A DNA stretch of 64,000 nt from Vulcanimicrobiota bacterium (GCA_003164495.1 PLTN01000162.1:1-64000); one strand, 5' to 3'; numbered from the stretch's first letter, positions 31,885 through 40,718 are shown. Notes: generated by a model not told the origin, from the sequence alone. A program made the numbers and translations.

Positions 31885-33329
31885 TCCGGCAAGATGCGGC
31901 CCAATCGTGCGATCGCCTCTTCCATCGTTGCCTCGTCGTGTTCGGCAAAGCCGAAGATGAATTCACCCGGTACCGGATCGCGCAGATGGTGCGGCCCGGT
32001 ACTCATCAGGGCGACGCCGGCGCGGCGCGCGCGCTCGATGAAGCGGTCAGTTTCGAGCAGGGGCAACCGCACGACTAGGTGCATGCCGGCGCTTTCACCG
32101 CTCACCTCCAGCCCATCGCCGATGTGGCGCCGCAAGGCTGCGAGCAGCGCCTCACGCCGCGCGCGGTAGAGCACCCGCATGCGCCGCAAGTGACGCTCGA
32201 AGCCGCCCTCGACGATGAACGATGCGAGCGCCCGCTGCTCGAGAATCGGCGACTGCCGGTCGGCGAATCCCTTGGCGGCCTGAATGACTTCGCGCAGGGC
32301 CGGCGGCGCAACGACGAATCCGATGCGCAGTGCCGGAAACATCGTTTTCGAAAATGTGCCGACGTAGACGACGCGCCCGGACGTATCGATGCCGTAGAGC
32401 GCGGGAATCGGGCGGCCCTCGTAACGATAGGCGCTATCGTAGTCGTCTTCGACCACGATTGCACTATTGCGCTCGGCCCACGCCAGCAGCGCGCGCCGCC
32501 GCGTTGCCGCCAGCAGCGAGCCGAGCGGAAACTGGTGCGAGGGGGTAACGTAGACCAGTCGTGCGCCGGCCGCGTAGCGCTCCAAGAGGTCGACTCGGAT
32601 GCCGTCGTGGTCGACCGCGATCGCGCGCATGTCGGCGCCGTGCGCGCTGAACGTGCGTTGGGCACCCAGGTAGCCCGGCTCCTCGAGCGCCACGACATCG
32701 CCGGGCTCGATCAGGACGCGGGCGACCAGGTCGATCGCTTGCTGCGAGCCGTTCACGATCGTGACGTCGCGCGCGGTGCACGCGATCCCGCGACCGCGCC
32801 CCAAGTAGGCCGCGATCGCTTCACGCAACGGCAAGTAGCCGGCGGGATCGGGGCTGTAGTCGAGCAGCGACCCGTCACGCGCCGCCGCGGAAATCGCCCG
32901 TCGCCATTCGGCGTGCGGAAACGCGTTGAAGGCCGGACGGCCGTCGCGAAAGTCGATCAGTCCCGCGCGGCGCGGCGGTTCGAGCGGCCCGCCCTCCGTG
33001 AGCGAAGCCCCATACGTGGACAGCCGAATCGAGGCCTTACCGCGTTCGGCACCATCGCCGGCGCGCGGTAACGGGCCTTCCGGCAACTCGGAGCTGACAA
33101 ACGTGCCGGAACCGGTGGTCGCTTGCAGGTAGCCTTCGCTGTGCAGCTGCGCAAAGCTCGAGATGATCGTCGAACGCGAAACACCCAACGCTTCCGCCAG
33201 CGCGCGCGTCGAGGGCAAGCGCGTACCGGGGGCGACTTGGGCGTTGAGAATCGCACCACGCAGCCCTTCGTAGAGTTGCCGATGCAACGGAACGTTACTC
33301 GACGCGTCGAGTTCGATCGGCAGCTCCAT
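31875..33329 (-). CDS. MocR-family (GntR-aminotransferase) regulator
   Basis: This 484-aa protein joins a GntR winged HTH (residues about 10-75; LYEGLRGAILNAQVAPGTRL, then STRALAEALGVSRSTI) to an aminotransferase class I fold with the PLP lysine in GTFSKTMFPALRIGF. MocR proteins sense amines or PLP by forming an aldimine and regulate divergent transport or PLP genes. Here the divergent neighbour is an APC amino-acid permease, its probable target. An inverted repeat lies between the two. The effector is not known. Confidence 0.93.
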   Translation of the reverse strand: MELPIELDASSNVPLHRQLYEGLRGAILNAQVAPGTRLPSTRALAEALGVSRSTIISSFAQLHSEGYLQATTGSGTFVSSELPEGPLPRAGDGAERGKASIRLSTYGASLTEGGPLEPPRRAGLIDFRDGRPAFNAFPHAEWRRAISAAARDGSLLDYSPDPAGYLPLREAIAAYLGRGRGIACTARDVTIVNGSQQAIDLVARVLIEPGDVVALEEPGYLGAQRTFSAHGADMRAIAVDHDGIRVDLLERYAAGARLVYVTPSHQFPLGSLLAATRRRALLAWAERNSAIVVEDDYDSAYRYEGRPIPALYGIDTSGRVVYVGTFSKTMFPALRIGFVVAPPALREVIQAAKGFADRQSPILEQRALASFIVEGGFERHLRRMRVLYRARREALLAALRRHIGDGLEVSGESAGMHLVVRLPLLETDRFIERARRAGVALMSTGPHHLRDPVPGEFIFGFAEHDEATMEEAIARLGRILPECR

Positions 33330-33633
33330 GCCTTACAGTGGTCTGGTCTCCTTCCACCAAAATGGTACTTGAGTGCGACCACTCGCGCCATTACGCTATG
33401 TGACACCGAATCAGTTCCGTTTTATCCATCTTGCGTACGCTAAAGCGTGCAAGACGGCGAAGCACGCATGGAACTGATTTTCGTCGCGCTGCAACGGCGA
33501 TAGCAATTTTATACAAACAACCACTTTGCGCCGTTATCAGCGTCGCAAATTGACATTCGTGTTGCGCGTGCTTACGTCTATAGTTCTCCTAACGTCAACG
33601 CCCCTCAATGTCGTTCAGGAGAAGCAATCAACC
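33330..33633. other. Divergent MocR-permease control region
   Basis: This 304-bp gap between divergent genes has no ORF worth calling. It contains a nested inverted repeat (listed separately) and AT-rich patches such as AATTTTATACAAACAA near 33,506-33,521. An AGGAGAA site at 33,617-33,623 serves the permease start. Confidence 0.6.
33409..33479. promoter_or_regulatory. Nested inverted repeat, candidate MocR operator or RNA structure
   Basis: AATCAGTTCC (33,409-33,418) is exactly complementary to GGAACTGATT (33,470-33,479). Inside, CTTGCGTACGC and GCGTGCAAG form a second stem with a two-base bulge around a TAAA loop. The arrangement could be an operator pair for the MocR protein or a folded leader of one transcript. 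Confidence 0.5.
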
Positions 33634-35022
33634 ATGTTACCGCAAGCAACAAGCCTGCGCACCCAATGTCTAAGCTTCTGGACCGTACTGGCCCAGAGCA
33701 TTGCGCTGATCTCGCCGACGATGACTGCGGTGCTGATCGTACCACTGATGTTCGGCACAACCGGCAACGCGAGTTGGCTCGCCTACGCGTTCGGCACGGT
33801 GATGCTGTTATTCGTCGCATTCAATCTCAACCAATTCGCGCGCCGCTCCTCGCACACCGGATCGATGTTCTTGTATTCGGTGGCCGGGCTCGGGCCGACG
33901 GCCGGCGGCATGGCCGGCTGGTGCCTGATCTGGGCCTACATGTTCATCGGAACGGCCGGAGTCGCCGGCTTCACCATCTTCGCGCAGCAGCTGCTCGTGA
34001 TGATGCACCTCAACGTACCTGCCGTAGCGCTCTTCGCGGTCTGCGCGGCGATCTGCTGGTACTGCGCCTACAAAGACGTCCGCCTCTCGGCGGTGCTGAT
34101 GCTCGTGCTCGAGGCGGTCTCGGTCGCGCTCATCACCGTCCTCGCGTTCGTCGTCCTCGGACACCACAACTTTGCTCTCGATGCCGACCAGCTATCGCTC
34201 AAGGGCAATACCCTCAATACCCTCGGCCTCGGCGTCGTCGTCGCGATCTTCAGCCTCGTCGGCTTCGAAGCTGCGACGGCGTTTGGTGAAGAAGCGAAAA
34301 ACCCGCTGAAGAATATCCCGCGCGCGGTCATCGTGAGCCTGATCCTCACCGGCGTGTTCTTCGTCTTCATCACATATACGGAAGTCTTAGGCCTGCGCGG
34401 CGTGAAGCCGTCGCTGGATGCACAAACTGCCCCTCTCTCGACCCTCGCGACGATGATGCACCTCGACGTGCTGCAGATCCCGATCGATCTCGGCGCCATG
34501 TTGAGCTTCTTCTCGCTCGCCCTCTCGTGCATGAACGCCGGCGCGCGCGTCGTCTTCCAAATGGGCCGCCACGGTTTCTTCCACGAAGCCACCGGCGTCG
34601 CGCACTCCACCAACGAAACCCCGCACGTCGCGATCACGATCTACGCGCTGCTCGAGTTCGCTATCCCCTGCATCATCCTGTCGTTCAAGGGCCTGGCCGT
34701 TACCGACGTCTTCAACGATGCCGGAACGTTCGGGGCCTTTGGTTTCCTCGGAGCGTACATCTTCGTCTCCGTGGCGGCACCGATGCACCTCAGGAAGATC
34801 GGCGAGTTGCGCCCACGCGACATCGCCTACTCCGTCGCGGCGCTCGTGTGCCTGCTCGTACCCGCCATCGGAAGCGTGTATCCCGTCCCTGCTCCGCCGG
34901 TCAACACGTTCGTCTACGTCTTCCTGCTGTACTTCCTGGTCGGCCTCGCGGTCTTCGTGGCGCGCCGAACCCGGACGCAGACGGAGACGTCCGAACTCGC
35001 ATCCGAAGCGGCAGCCGCATGA
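33634..35022 (+). CDS. APC-superfamily amino acid permease
   Basis: This 462-aa membrane protein has 12 hydrophobic helices of the APC (amino acid-polyamine-organocation) type. Helix 1 unwinds at ISPTMTAVLIVP, helix 6 carries FSLVGFEAATAFGEEAKNP with the typical EEAKNP loop, and GARVVFQMGRHG follows helix 8. ATG 33,634 has AGGAGAA upstream; the longer frame to 33,526 is excluded. The divergent MocR gene is its likely regulator. The substrate, probably an amino acid or amine, is unknown. Confidence 0.92.
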   Translation: MLPQATSLRTQCLSFWTVLAQSIALISPTMTAVLIVPLMFGTTGNASWLAYAFGTVMLLFVAFNLNQFARRSSHTGSMFLYSVAGLGPTAGGMAGWCLIWAYMFIGTAGVAGFTIFAQQLLVMMHLNVPAVALFAVCAAICWYCAYKDVRLSAVLMLVLEAVSVALITVLAFVVLGHHNFALDADQLSLKGNTLNTLGLGVVVAIFSLVGFEAATAFGEEAKNPLKNIPRAVIVSLILTGVFFVFITYTEVLGLRGVKPSLDAQTAPLSTLATMMHLDVLQIPIDLGAMLSFFSLALSCMNAGARVVFQMGRHGFFHEATGVAHSTNETPHVAITIYALLEFAIPCIILSFKGLAVTDVFNDAGTFGAFGFLGAYIFVSVAAPMHLRKIGELRPRDIAYSVAALVCLLVPAIGSVYPVPAPPVNTFVYVFLLYFLVGLAVFVARRTRTQTETSELASEAAAA

Positions 35023-35032
35023 AGGGGCAATC

Positions 35033-35830
35033 ATAGAACCGTTCGTCGCGCGGTTACGCGTCTACCCATTCAAGTCGCTGGACGGCGCTGACGTGACAAC
35101 GTCGGCGCTCGTCGCGCGCGGCGGATTACGATCCGACCGCGCGTTCGCGTTGTTCGATGAGAACGGCGGCTTCGTGAATGCGAAACGCGAACCGCGCGTG
35201 CACGAACTGCGGGTTAGCTACGATGCGGACGTTACCCGCGCCACGTTCGTCAGCCCGCGCATCGCGACGCCGCACGTCTTCGCGCTCGACGACGATCCGC
35301 AGGGTCTGGCAAGCTGGCTGAGCGCGCACTTCGAGCGGCCGGTCGCGGTGCGGCGCGACCCCGACGGCGGCTTCCCCGACGATATGAAAGCGCCCGGTCC
35401 GACGCTGGTCTCAACGGCAACGCTGGCGGCAGTCGCCGCATGGTTTCCGGGACTCTCCGCCGACGACGTGCGCCTGCGCCTGCGCGCCAACATCGAGATC
35501 GGCGACGTTCCCGCGTTCTGGGAAGACGGGCTGTTCACGACGGCCGGCGACGTCGTGCCGTTTCGTATCGGCAGCGCCGTGCTCGAAGGCACCAACCCGT
35601 GTGCGCGCTGCATCGTCCCGAGCCGCGACACGATCACCGGCGTCGCGCTCCCCATGTTTGCCAAGGTCGTGTCACAGCAGCGCGCGGCAACCCTGCCGCG
35701 ATGGGCCGACCGCAGCCGGTTCGATCACTTTTATCGCCTGACCGTCAACACGCGTCCCGGAGCCGGCCAATGCGGCCGCACGATCGCCGTCGGCGACGTG
35801 CTCGAGCGTCTCGTGGCAGCCACGCCTTAA
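35033..35830 (+). CDS. MOSC-domain molybdenum cofactor protein, non-canonical start
   Basis: This is a MOSC_N plus MOSC protein of about 265 aa (VARLRVYPFKSLDG at the N-terminus, then RANIEIG and GTNPCARCIVPSRDT with the conserved Cys). Relatives such as YcbX and mARC bind sulfurated molybdenum cofactor and reduce N-hydroxylated compounds. The conserved N-terminus begins within three codons of the permease stop, yet no ATG, GTG or TTG occurs in frame there. AAGGGG at 35,022-35,027 is five bases from ATA 35,033 (ATC 35,030 is the other choice). The start is therefore inferred. Confidence 0.85.
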   Translation: MEPFVARLRVYPFKSLDGADVTTSALVARGGLRSDRAFALFDENGGFVNAKREPRVHELRVSYDADVTRATFVSPRIATPHVFALDDDPQGLASWLSAHFERPVAVRRDPDGGFPDDMKAPGPTLVSTATLAAVAAWFPGLSADDVRLRLRANIEIGDVPAFWEDGLFTTAGDVVPFRIGSAVLEGTNPCARCIVPSRDTITGVALPMFAKVVSQQRAATLPRWADRSRFDHFYRLTVNTRPGAGQCGRTIAVGDVLERLVAATP

Positions 35831-35846
35831 TCCACTGTGCGCAGAA

Positions 35847-36107
35847 TCAGCCGAGGCCGAGCAATCTCCCGACGATCTCGGCGGCCGCACCGGCGACGTT
35901 GTCCGCGAGCAGATACGCATGGCCGCGGCCCTTGTCGAACACCACGGCAACGGTTTTCCCGTCACCGTCGGGGCGCGCGATGCCGCGATTCGCTTTGGAC
36001 GTCCAAATAGCGTGGTCTTCGTAGAGCTCGCAGCTGACGTTCTTCATGCCGAGCTTCTCCTCGACCACGTCCGTCACCGCGGAAGCCCACGACTCAAAGC
36101 TTGCCAT
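35847..36107 (-). CDS. Small hypothetical protein
   Basis: This 86-aa protein (from MASFESWASAVTDVVEEKLG) looks like a compact alpha-beta-beta-alpha unit, with VAVVFDKGRGHAYLL as two strands and a C-terminal helix. It is unrecognised. ATG 36,107 is preferred over the frame start at 36,143. It is tail-to-tail with the MOSC gene (16-bp gap) and stands 50 bp downstream of the HdeD gene on the same strand. Confidence 0.6.
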   Translation of the reverse strand: MASFESWASAVTDVVEEKLGMKNVSCELYEDHAIWTSKANRGIARPDGDGKTVAVVFDKGRGHAYLLADNVAGAAAEIVGRLLGLG

Positions 36108-36157
36108 GCAGCGTTCCTTCGCCGCAGGCAAGCTCCGAACCACTAAGATTCACCGCC

Positions 36158-36721
36158 CTAAGCGGGCAAACTCCTTGCGCGGAACGCCAGCGCGATCATC
36201 GTTGCGCCGACGACGAAGCCGTAGATGGCGATCATCAACACGATGTAGACGAGCCCGGTTGCCGGTGCCAGCAGCACGAAAAATCCAAAGACGACCGACA
36301 CCACGCCGAAGAGCACGTAGAGCCATTCGCCGGGGACGTGCGTACGCACGCGAAACGCGGTGACGAGCGCGAGCACGCCGGTGATGATGGCCCAGTAGCC
36401 GACGAGGTAGGCCAAGCTGATGATGCTGATTCCGGGCCACACGAAGATGACCAGTCCCACCGCGACGCCCAAGATACCCTCGAGCAGCAGTACCCACCAA
36501 TGCGCGTCGGAGCGCATCACGCTGAACGCTTTCCAGATTGCAACGACCCCGTCGACGATGAGGTAGGCGCCGATGAGAATGACCGCGATGGCCAGCGTAG
36601 CGCCCGGATAGAGCAGCGCGAAGACCCCCAACGCAATTCCGAGCAGTCCGCGAATGAGAAAGAGCCACCAATATCGGCGAAGTTCGCCGGCGATACGCGG
36701 CCCCGGTACCCGGTCGATCAT
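36158..36721 (-). CDS. HdeD-family membrane protein
   Basis: This 187-aa protein has six membrane helices of the DUF308/HdeD family. Repeated pairs such as WWLFLIRGLLGIALGVFAL, then LYPGATLAIAVILIGAYLIV, are followed by VLLLEGILGVAVGLVIFVWP. HdeD is linked to acid resistance in enterobacteria; the role elsewhere is unclear. ATG 36,721 (MIDRVPGPR) is chosen over 36,802 because the extra residues overlap the upstream glycosyltransferase gene end. Confidence 0.88.
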   Translation of the reverse strand: MIDRVPGPRIAGELRRYWWLFLIRGLLGIALGVFALLYPGATLAIAVILIGAYLIVDGVVAIWKAFSVMRSDAHWWVLLLEGILGVAVGLVIFVWPGISIISLAYLVGYWAIITGVLALVTAFRVRTHVPGEWLYVLFGVVSVVFGFFVLLAPATGLVYIVLMIAIYGFVVGATMIALAFRARSLPA

Positions 36722-36761
36722 GTCCAAGCCCTCCAAGCTCGAGCAGATGGCCGAGCCTTTG

Positions 36762-38213
36762 CTACATACCCGGCAACACCCGCCGTGAAGCGGGCAGGGC
36801 ATCGTCGAGTTGCGTCACGTAAAACGTCCCTTCGGGCTCGCCGGCGTACCGGTAGTCGAGCCGGCGCGCGGTACCCACGTGGGCGTACGCCGCGTACAAA
36901 TACGGCGGAATGTCGAACGCCGCACCGGTGTTCGTCGCGGGCAGCACGAGCTCGGCGTGTTGGGGAACGGCGGCCGGGCGATACCAGCGCATCCACTGCG
37001 CGAGTTGCCCCCGCTGAACCACGATGTACGAGGGGATGCCGTACCAGAGCAACTCCGACGAGGTCTCGTACCGGTCGGTATAGATCGTCACGCCGCGCGC
37101 GGCGTCGGCGCGCAGATCATCGGCGAGCGGACGATACGCGTACATGCCCGACGCGAACTGACGCCGCAACGACGGCGCGGCGTGAAAGGCCGCGGCCTGC
37201 GCGCTCTCGGGCAACGCCAGAAAGATCGCCGGCGCGGTCGCCGCCGCGGTCGCGATACCGAGAATCGTCAGTGCCACGCTCCGGCACCACGCCGTCGTCC
37301 GCCCGAGGACCGCGCCGCAGCCGATGGCCAGCGACGCTGCCGGACCGAGGATCCAGTACGTTTCCGTTTGCGTTGCGAACGACAACGCGAAGAGGATGAC
37401 CGGCAGCGGCAGCGCGGTCCACGCGACGAGCGGCAGCGCCGGGGTCCGGCGCAACGCGACGAACCACGTCAGCGCGACGATGAGCAGACCGAAAAGCAGC
37501 GTGCGTAAGGTGACGACGTTGAGCAGCATTCCGAGACCGAACGCCATCGATTGGCGGTGCACGAATTCAAACGCAAACGTCTCCCACCCGACCGACGCGT
37601 TCCACATCAGAAACGGGATGTACGCAACCACGGCAATCGCGCACGCAGCGGCGACGGGCCGCAGCAGATCGCGCCGCGTCACGATCGCCCACGCCGCAAT
37701 GCCGAAGACGAGCGCCCAGCCGAACGTGCGCGAATAGACGCACGCCGCGAGCGCGGCTCCGAGTGCGATCGTGGCTTGCGGCGACGTCCGCCGGCCGAGT
37801 GCGGCCGCAGCCCAGAGCGCGAGCGCCCAGGACGTGATGTAGGCGCCGTCGGGAATACACTCGGCGAATTCGAGCTTGGTTTGCGGGATCAGCGCGAAGA
37901 CGATCGCCGCGTACGCACCGGCACGCGAACTGCCCACGAGGATCTTCGCCGCCATCCCGGCGGCCAGCGCGGCAAACGCTTCCGCAATGATGAACGGCAG
38001 GCGCACGGCGCCGTAACTGTGTCCGAAGAGCGCGCCGAGGGTGATGAGCCACGCAACCATCGGCGGATGGTCGGTATACCCGAACGACGGATGCAAACTC
38101 CAGGTCCAATAATAGGCTTCGTCCAGGGTCAAGGGAAAGTTGAACGCGGCATAGGCGCGAAGGAGGGACAAGATGCCTACCAGCACCACCGCTCCCCAAA
38201 CCGGTCGGGACAT
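36762..38213 (-). CDS. ArnT/GT39-like membrane glycosyltransferase
   Basis: This 483-aa integral membrane protein belongs to the GT-C fold. The catalytic pair Asp31-Glu32 lies in LTLDEAYYWTWSLHPSFGYT, with DHPPMVAWL after it, as in ArnT-like enzymes that move sugars from undecaprenyl phosphate to lipid A or other envelope glycans. About 11 helices precede a small C-terminal domain. ATG 38,213 (MSRPVWG) is used; the frame opens at TTG 38,219. Its 5' end overlaps the divergent 38,173 gene by 41 bases. Confidence 0.85.
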   Translation of the reverse strand: MSRPVWGAVVLVGILSLLRAYAAFNFPLTLDEAYYWTWSLHPSFGYTDHPPMVAWLITLGALFGHSYGAVRLPFIIAEAFAALAAGMAAKILVGSSRAGAYAAIVFALIPQTKLEFAECIPDGAYITSWALALWAAAALGRRTSPQATIALGAALAACVYSRTFGWALVFGIAAWAIVTRRDLLRPVAAACAIAVVAYIPFLMWNASVGWETFAFEFVHRQSMAFGLGMLLNVVTLRTLLFGLLIVALTWFVALRRTPALPLVAWTALPLPVILFALSFATQTETYWILGPAASLAIGCGAVLGRTTAWCRSVALTILGIATAAATAPAIFLALPESAQAAAFHAAPSLRRQFASGMYAYRPLADDLRADAARGVTIYTDRYETSSELLWYGIPSYIVVQRGQLAQWMRWYRPAAVPQHAELVLPATNTGAAFDIPPYLYAAYAHVGTARRLDYRYAGEPEGTFYVTQLDDALPASRRVLPGM

Positions 38214-38472
38214 CAGCAAGCGCGTTCTGCTCGCGCTCTTGGTGGCCTTCGCTACCGTGCCGGCCGCCGCGCCCGCGCTTGCGCAGCAGACGCCGATCCC
38301 GATTCCGGCGCAGCCCGCAACCGGCGCGATGGGGTACTACATGATGCAGGGCAGCCGTATCGTCGGCGGCCCCTATACGAGCGGGTCGGCGTGTATGAAA
38401 GCCTTGGCGGTCTTGATGAAATCGCTGCCCCCGAACGTCGCCCCCATCGTCTGCGCTCACCGCAAGCCCTAG
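38173..38472 (+). CDS. Small secreted protein
   Basis: This 99-aa protein has a signal peptide (KRVLLALLVAFATVPAAAPA, cut near ALAQ) and a mature part of about 60 residues with two Cys that could pair (SACMKAL and IVCAHRKP). It is unrecognised. AAGGAGGG lies six bases before ATG 38,173, a strong ribosome-binding site, so this start is solid even though it runs into the 5' end of the divergent glycosyltransferase gene. Confidence 0.75.
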   Translation: MPTSTTAPQTGRDISKRVLLALLVAFATVPAAAPALAQQTPIPIPAQPATGAMGYYMMQGSRIVGGPYTSGSACMKALAVLMKSLPPNVAPIVCAHRKP

Positions 38473-38513
38473 CAGACCAGGGAAGCGGGGCCCGACGACG
38501 ATAGTCCTCACGC

Positions 38514-39488
38514 ATGCGTGAACTATTGTTCCTGGCGCGGCCGCTGATCGTAGCCGCCGCGATCGTTTTCAGCGGGGTGTCCGTTCAGGGCGCGGACGTG
38601 CCGGGACTGACGACCATCCACATCGTCGATGCCGGACAAGACGTGGATGCGGAAGCGTTTTACGCGCAAGACCTCGGCATCTTCAAGAAGTACGGCATCA
38701 ACGCCGACATTACGCTCTTGCGTAAGGGCGGCGGCGCGGCAGCGGTCGCTGCGGTAGCCGGCGGCGCCGCCGACATCGGCGAAGGCGATCTCGTCTCGGT
38801 TGCCAACGCGCATCAACGCGGCATCCCGATGGTGCTGCTCGGACCGTCGGGCATTTTTCGCGCATCGGCGCCCACCACCGAAGTGATCGTCGCCAAAGAC
38901 TCGCCGATCAAGTCGGGCAAAGATCTCGAGGGCAAGTCGATCGCGCTGATCTCACCCGAAGGGCCGTCGCGCATCGCCACCAACCTGTGGCTCGAAAATT
39001 CCGGCGCGGCGCTCGATAAGGTGTCGTTCATCGAACTGCCGGCCATCGACATGGCGGCTGCGGTCGACCGCGGGACGGTTGCCGCGGCCGTGATCAACGA
39101 GCCGAGCCTCGTCGCATCGCAGAGCTGCTGTCGCGTGCTCGCCAACAATTTTCAGAGCGTGGGCAACACGTGGCAGCTCAACGTGTGGTATTCGTCAGCC
39201 GATTGGCTGGCGAAGAATCCGGCCCTGGCGCGGAAGTTCGCTCAGGCCATCCGCGAAGCGGCCGTGTGGGCGAACAATCCGGCAAATCACGCGAAGTCGG
39301 GCGAGATCCTCAACAAGTACACGCCGTTCCCGGCCGATCTTTTGCCGAAGATGAACCGCGCCACGTACGGCGAGACGCTCGATCCAAAAACGATGCAACC
39401 GATCCTGGATGCCGCGCTGCGGTACAAGGCGCTACAGGTTGCGATCCCGCCGCAGTCGCTGATCAGTTCGGCCGCGCTCACGCCTTAG
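38514..39488 (+). CDS. NMT1-like solute-binding protein, paralogue B
   Basis: This 324-aa periplasmic binding protein has a signal peptide (cut near VQGA). It shares ADIGEGDLVSVANA, WANNPANHAKSGEIL and KYTPFPADLLPKMNRATYGE with the gene at 30,201, and has an extra Cys pair (SQSCCRV). An aromatic or small organic acid ligand is a guess from the family. No ABC membrane components follow; the next gene is a binding protein of another transporter class. Confidence 0.88.
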   Translation: MRELLFLARPLIVAAAIVFSGVSVQGADVPGLTTIHIVDAGQDVDAEAFYAQDLGIFKKYGINADITLLRKGGGAAAVAAVAGGAADIGEGDLVSVANAHQRGIPMVLLGPSGIFRASAPTTEVIVAKDSPIKSGKDLEGKSIALISPEGPSRIATNLWLENSGAALDKVSFIELPAIDMAAAVDRGTVAAAVINEPSLVASQSCCRVLANNFQSVGNTWQLNVWYSSADWLAKNPALARKFAQAIREAAVWANNPANHAKSGEILNKYTPFPADLLPKMNRATYGETLDPKTMQPILDAALRYKALQVAIPPQSLISSAALTP

Positions 39489-39491
39489 CGG

Positions 39492-39608
39492 TTAGCGCGG
39501 CTTCCAGCTCAGGATCGAGTCCGTCGTGGCGATGAAGCCTTGACCCAACGGCGGGCTGCCGATCGCCGTGCACCAGATATTGCCGGCTCCTTCGGCTAGG
39601 CGGCGTAT
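39492..39608 (-). pseudogene. C-terminal remnant of a streptogramin-lyase-like beta propeller
   Basis: One minus-strand frame ends with RLAEGAGNIWCTAIGSPPLG, then QGFIATTDSILSWKP and TAA. The GNIW and GFIATTDS segments resemble a blade of Vgb (virginiamycin B lyase)-type propellers. A stop codon precedes it in frame and no start is present, so only about 37 codons of a lost gene seem to remain. Confidence 0.4.
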
Positions 39609-39653
39609 CTGGGGTCACAGTAGCCGGCCGGCAAGGGCGAGAACCGAACCTCA

Positions 39654-40676
39654 ATGACGTTGCGCCCACCGCACACTCGCCGGCAGTTTCTCGCGGGCTC
39701 GGCCGCCGCTCTCGGCACGATCACCGCCATCCGGGCACCGGCGCGGGCTGCGACCTGGAACTACCGGTACGCGAGCAATCTCTCGGTGGATCACCCGCTG
39801 AACGTCTACATGCGGCAGTGCTGGGACGCCGTGCGGCACGAGACCGGGGGCCGGCTCGACGTCGCGATCTTCCCCAATAGCGAACTCGGCGGCGACACGG
39901 CGGTGCTCTCGCAACTGCGCTCGGGCGCGGTCCAGTTCTTCTCCCTCGACGGCGGCATTCTGCAAGGGGTCGTCCCGGTTGCGGCGATCCAAGGGATCGG
40001 CTTCGCGTTCAAGGATTCGGCCGACGCATTTCGCGCGCTCGACGGTCCGCTCGGCGACTACGTCCGCAAAGAGATCGCGGCGAAGGGCCTCTACGTGCAC
40101 CCCAAGATGTGGGAAAACGGGATGCGCCAGATCACGTCGAGTTCGAAGCCGATCCATACCGCCGCCGACTTGAACAACTTCACGATCCGCACGCCGGCCG
40201 GCGCACTGTGGGTCGATCTGTTCAAGTCGTTCGGCGCATCACCCACGCCGATCAACTTCAACGAAACCTACACCGCGCTGCAAACGAAGGTCGTCGACGG
40301 CGAAGAGAACCCGTACGCAATCATCGACAGCGCGCACCTCTACGAAGTGCAGCACTACCTCAGCGTGACCAACCACATGTGGTCGGCCTACCATCTGCTG
40401 GGCAACAACGATGCCTGGCAGGCTTTGCCCGCCGACGTCCGGGCGATCGTCGACCGCAATCTCACCAAATACGCACTGCAGCAACGGCGTGCTACCGCCG
40501 AACGCAACGCCTCGCTCGCCGACCAACTCGCACGTCGCGGCATGGCGGTCTCGGTGGCCGAGACGCGCAGCTTCCGCACGCGCCTCGAAACGAGCGGATT
40601 CTACAGCCGCTGGAAGACGGCATTCGGTCCGACGGCGTGGGAATTACTCGAAAACCACACCGGAAAGCTGGCCTAA
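39654..40676 (+). CDS. TRAP transporter DctP-type binding protein
   Basis: This 340-aa protein has a twin-arginine-like signal (RRQFLAGSAAALG) and the DctP fold: HPLNVYMRQCWDAVRHETGG, FPNSELGGD, and TIRTPAGALWVDLFKSFGA with the Arg that pairs with ligand carboxylates, then YTALQTKVVDGEENP. It would capture a carboxylic acid for a TRAP transporter, but no DctQ or DctM gene is visible. Export by Tat implies folding or a bound ligand before transport. It stands alone between a paralogous binding protein and a subtilase. Confidence 0.9.
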   Translation: MTLRPPHTRRQFLAGSAAALGTITAIRAPARAATWNYRYASNLSVDHPLNVYMRQCWDAVRHETGGRLDVAIFPNSELGGDTAVLSQLRSGAVQFFSLDGGILQGVVPVAAIQGIGFAFKDSADAFRALDGPLGDYVRKEIAAKGLYVHPKMWENGMRQITSSSKPIHTAADLNNFTIRTPAGALWVDLFKSFGASPTPINFNETYTALQTKVVDGEENPYAIIDSAHLYEVQHYLSVTNHMWSAYHLLGNNDAWQALPADVRAIVDRNLTKYALQQRRATAERNASLADQLARRGMAVSVAETRSFRTRLETSGFYSRWKTAFGPTAWELLENHTGKLA

Positions 40677-40718
40677 CGAACTCAAGGAGACCGGCTAGCG
40701 AGCCGATAGTAGGGGGTA

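Noticed and set aside
32079-33071. 330-codon open frame antisense to the MocR gene
   Set aside because: It mirrors the third-position GC pattern of the real gene; its translation is Arg/Ala/Gly-rich with no domain.
33550-33584. TTGACA and TATAGT upstream of the permease as a promoter
   Set aside because: The spacing is 23 bp, too long for a standard sigma-70 promoter.
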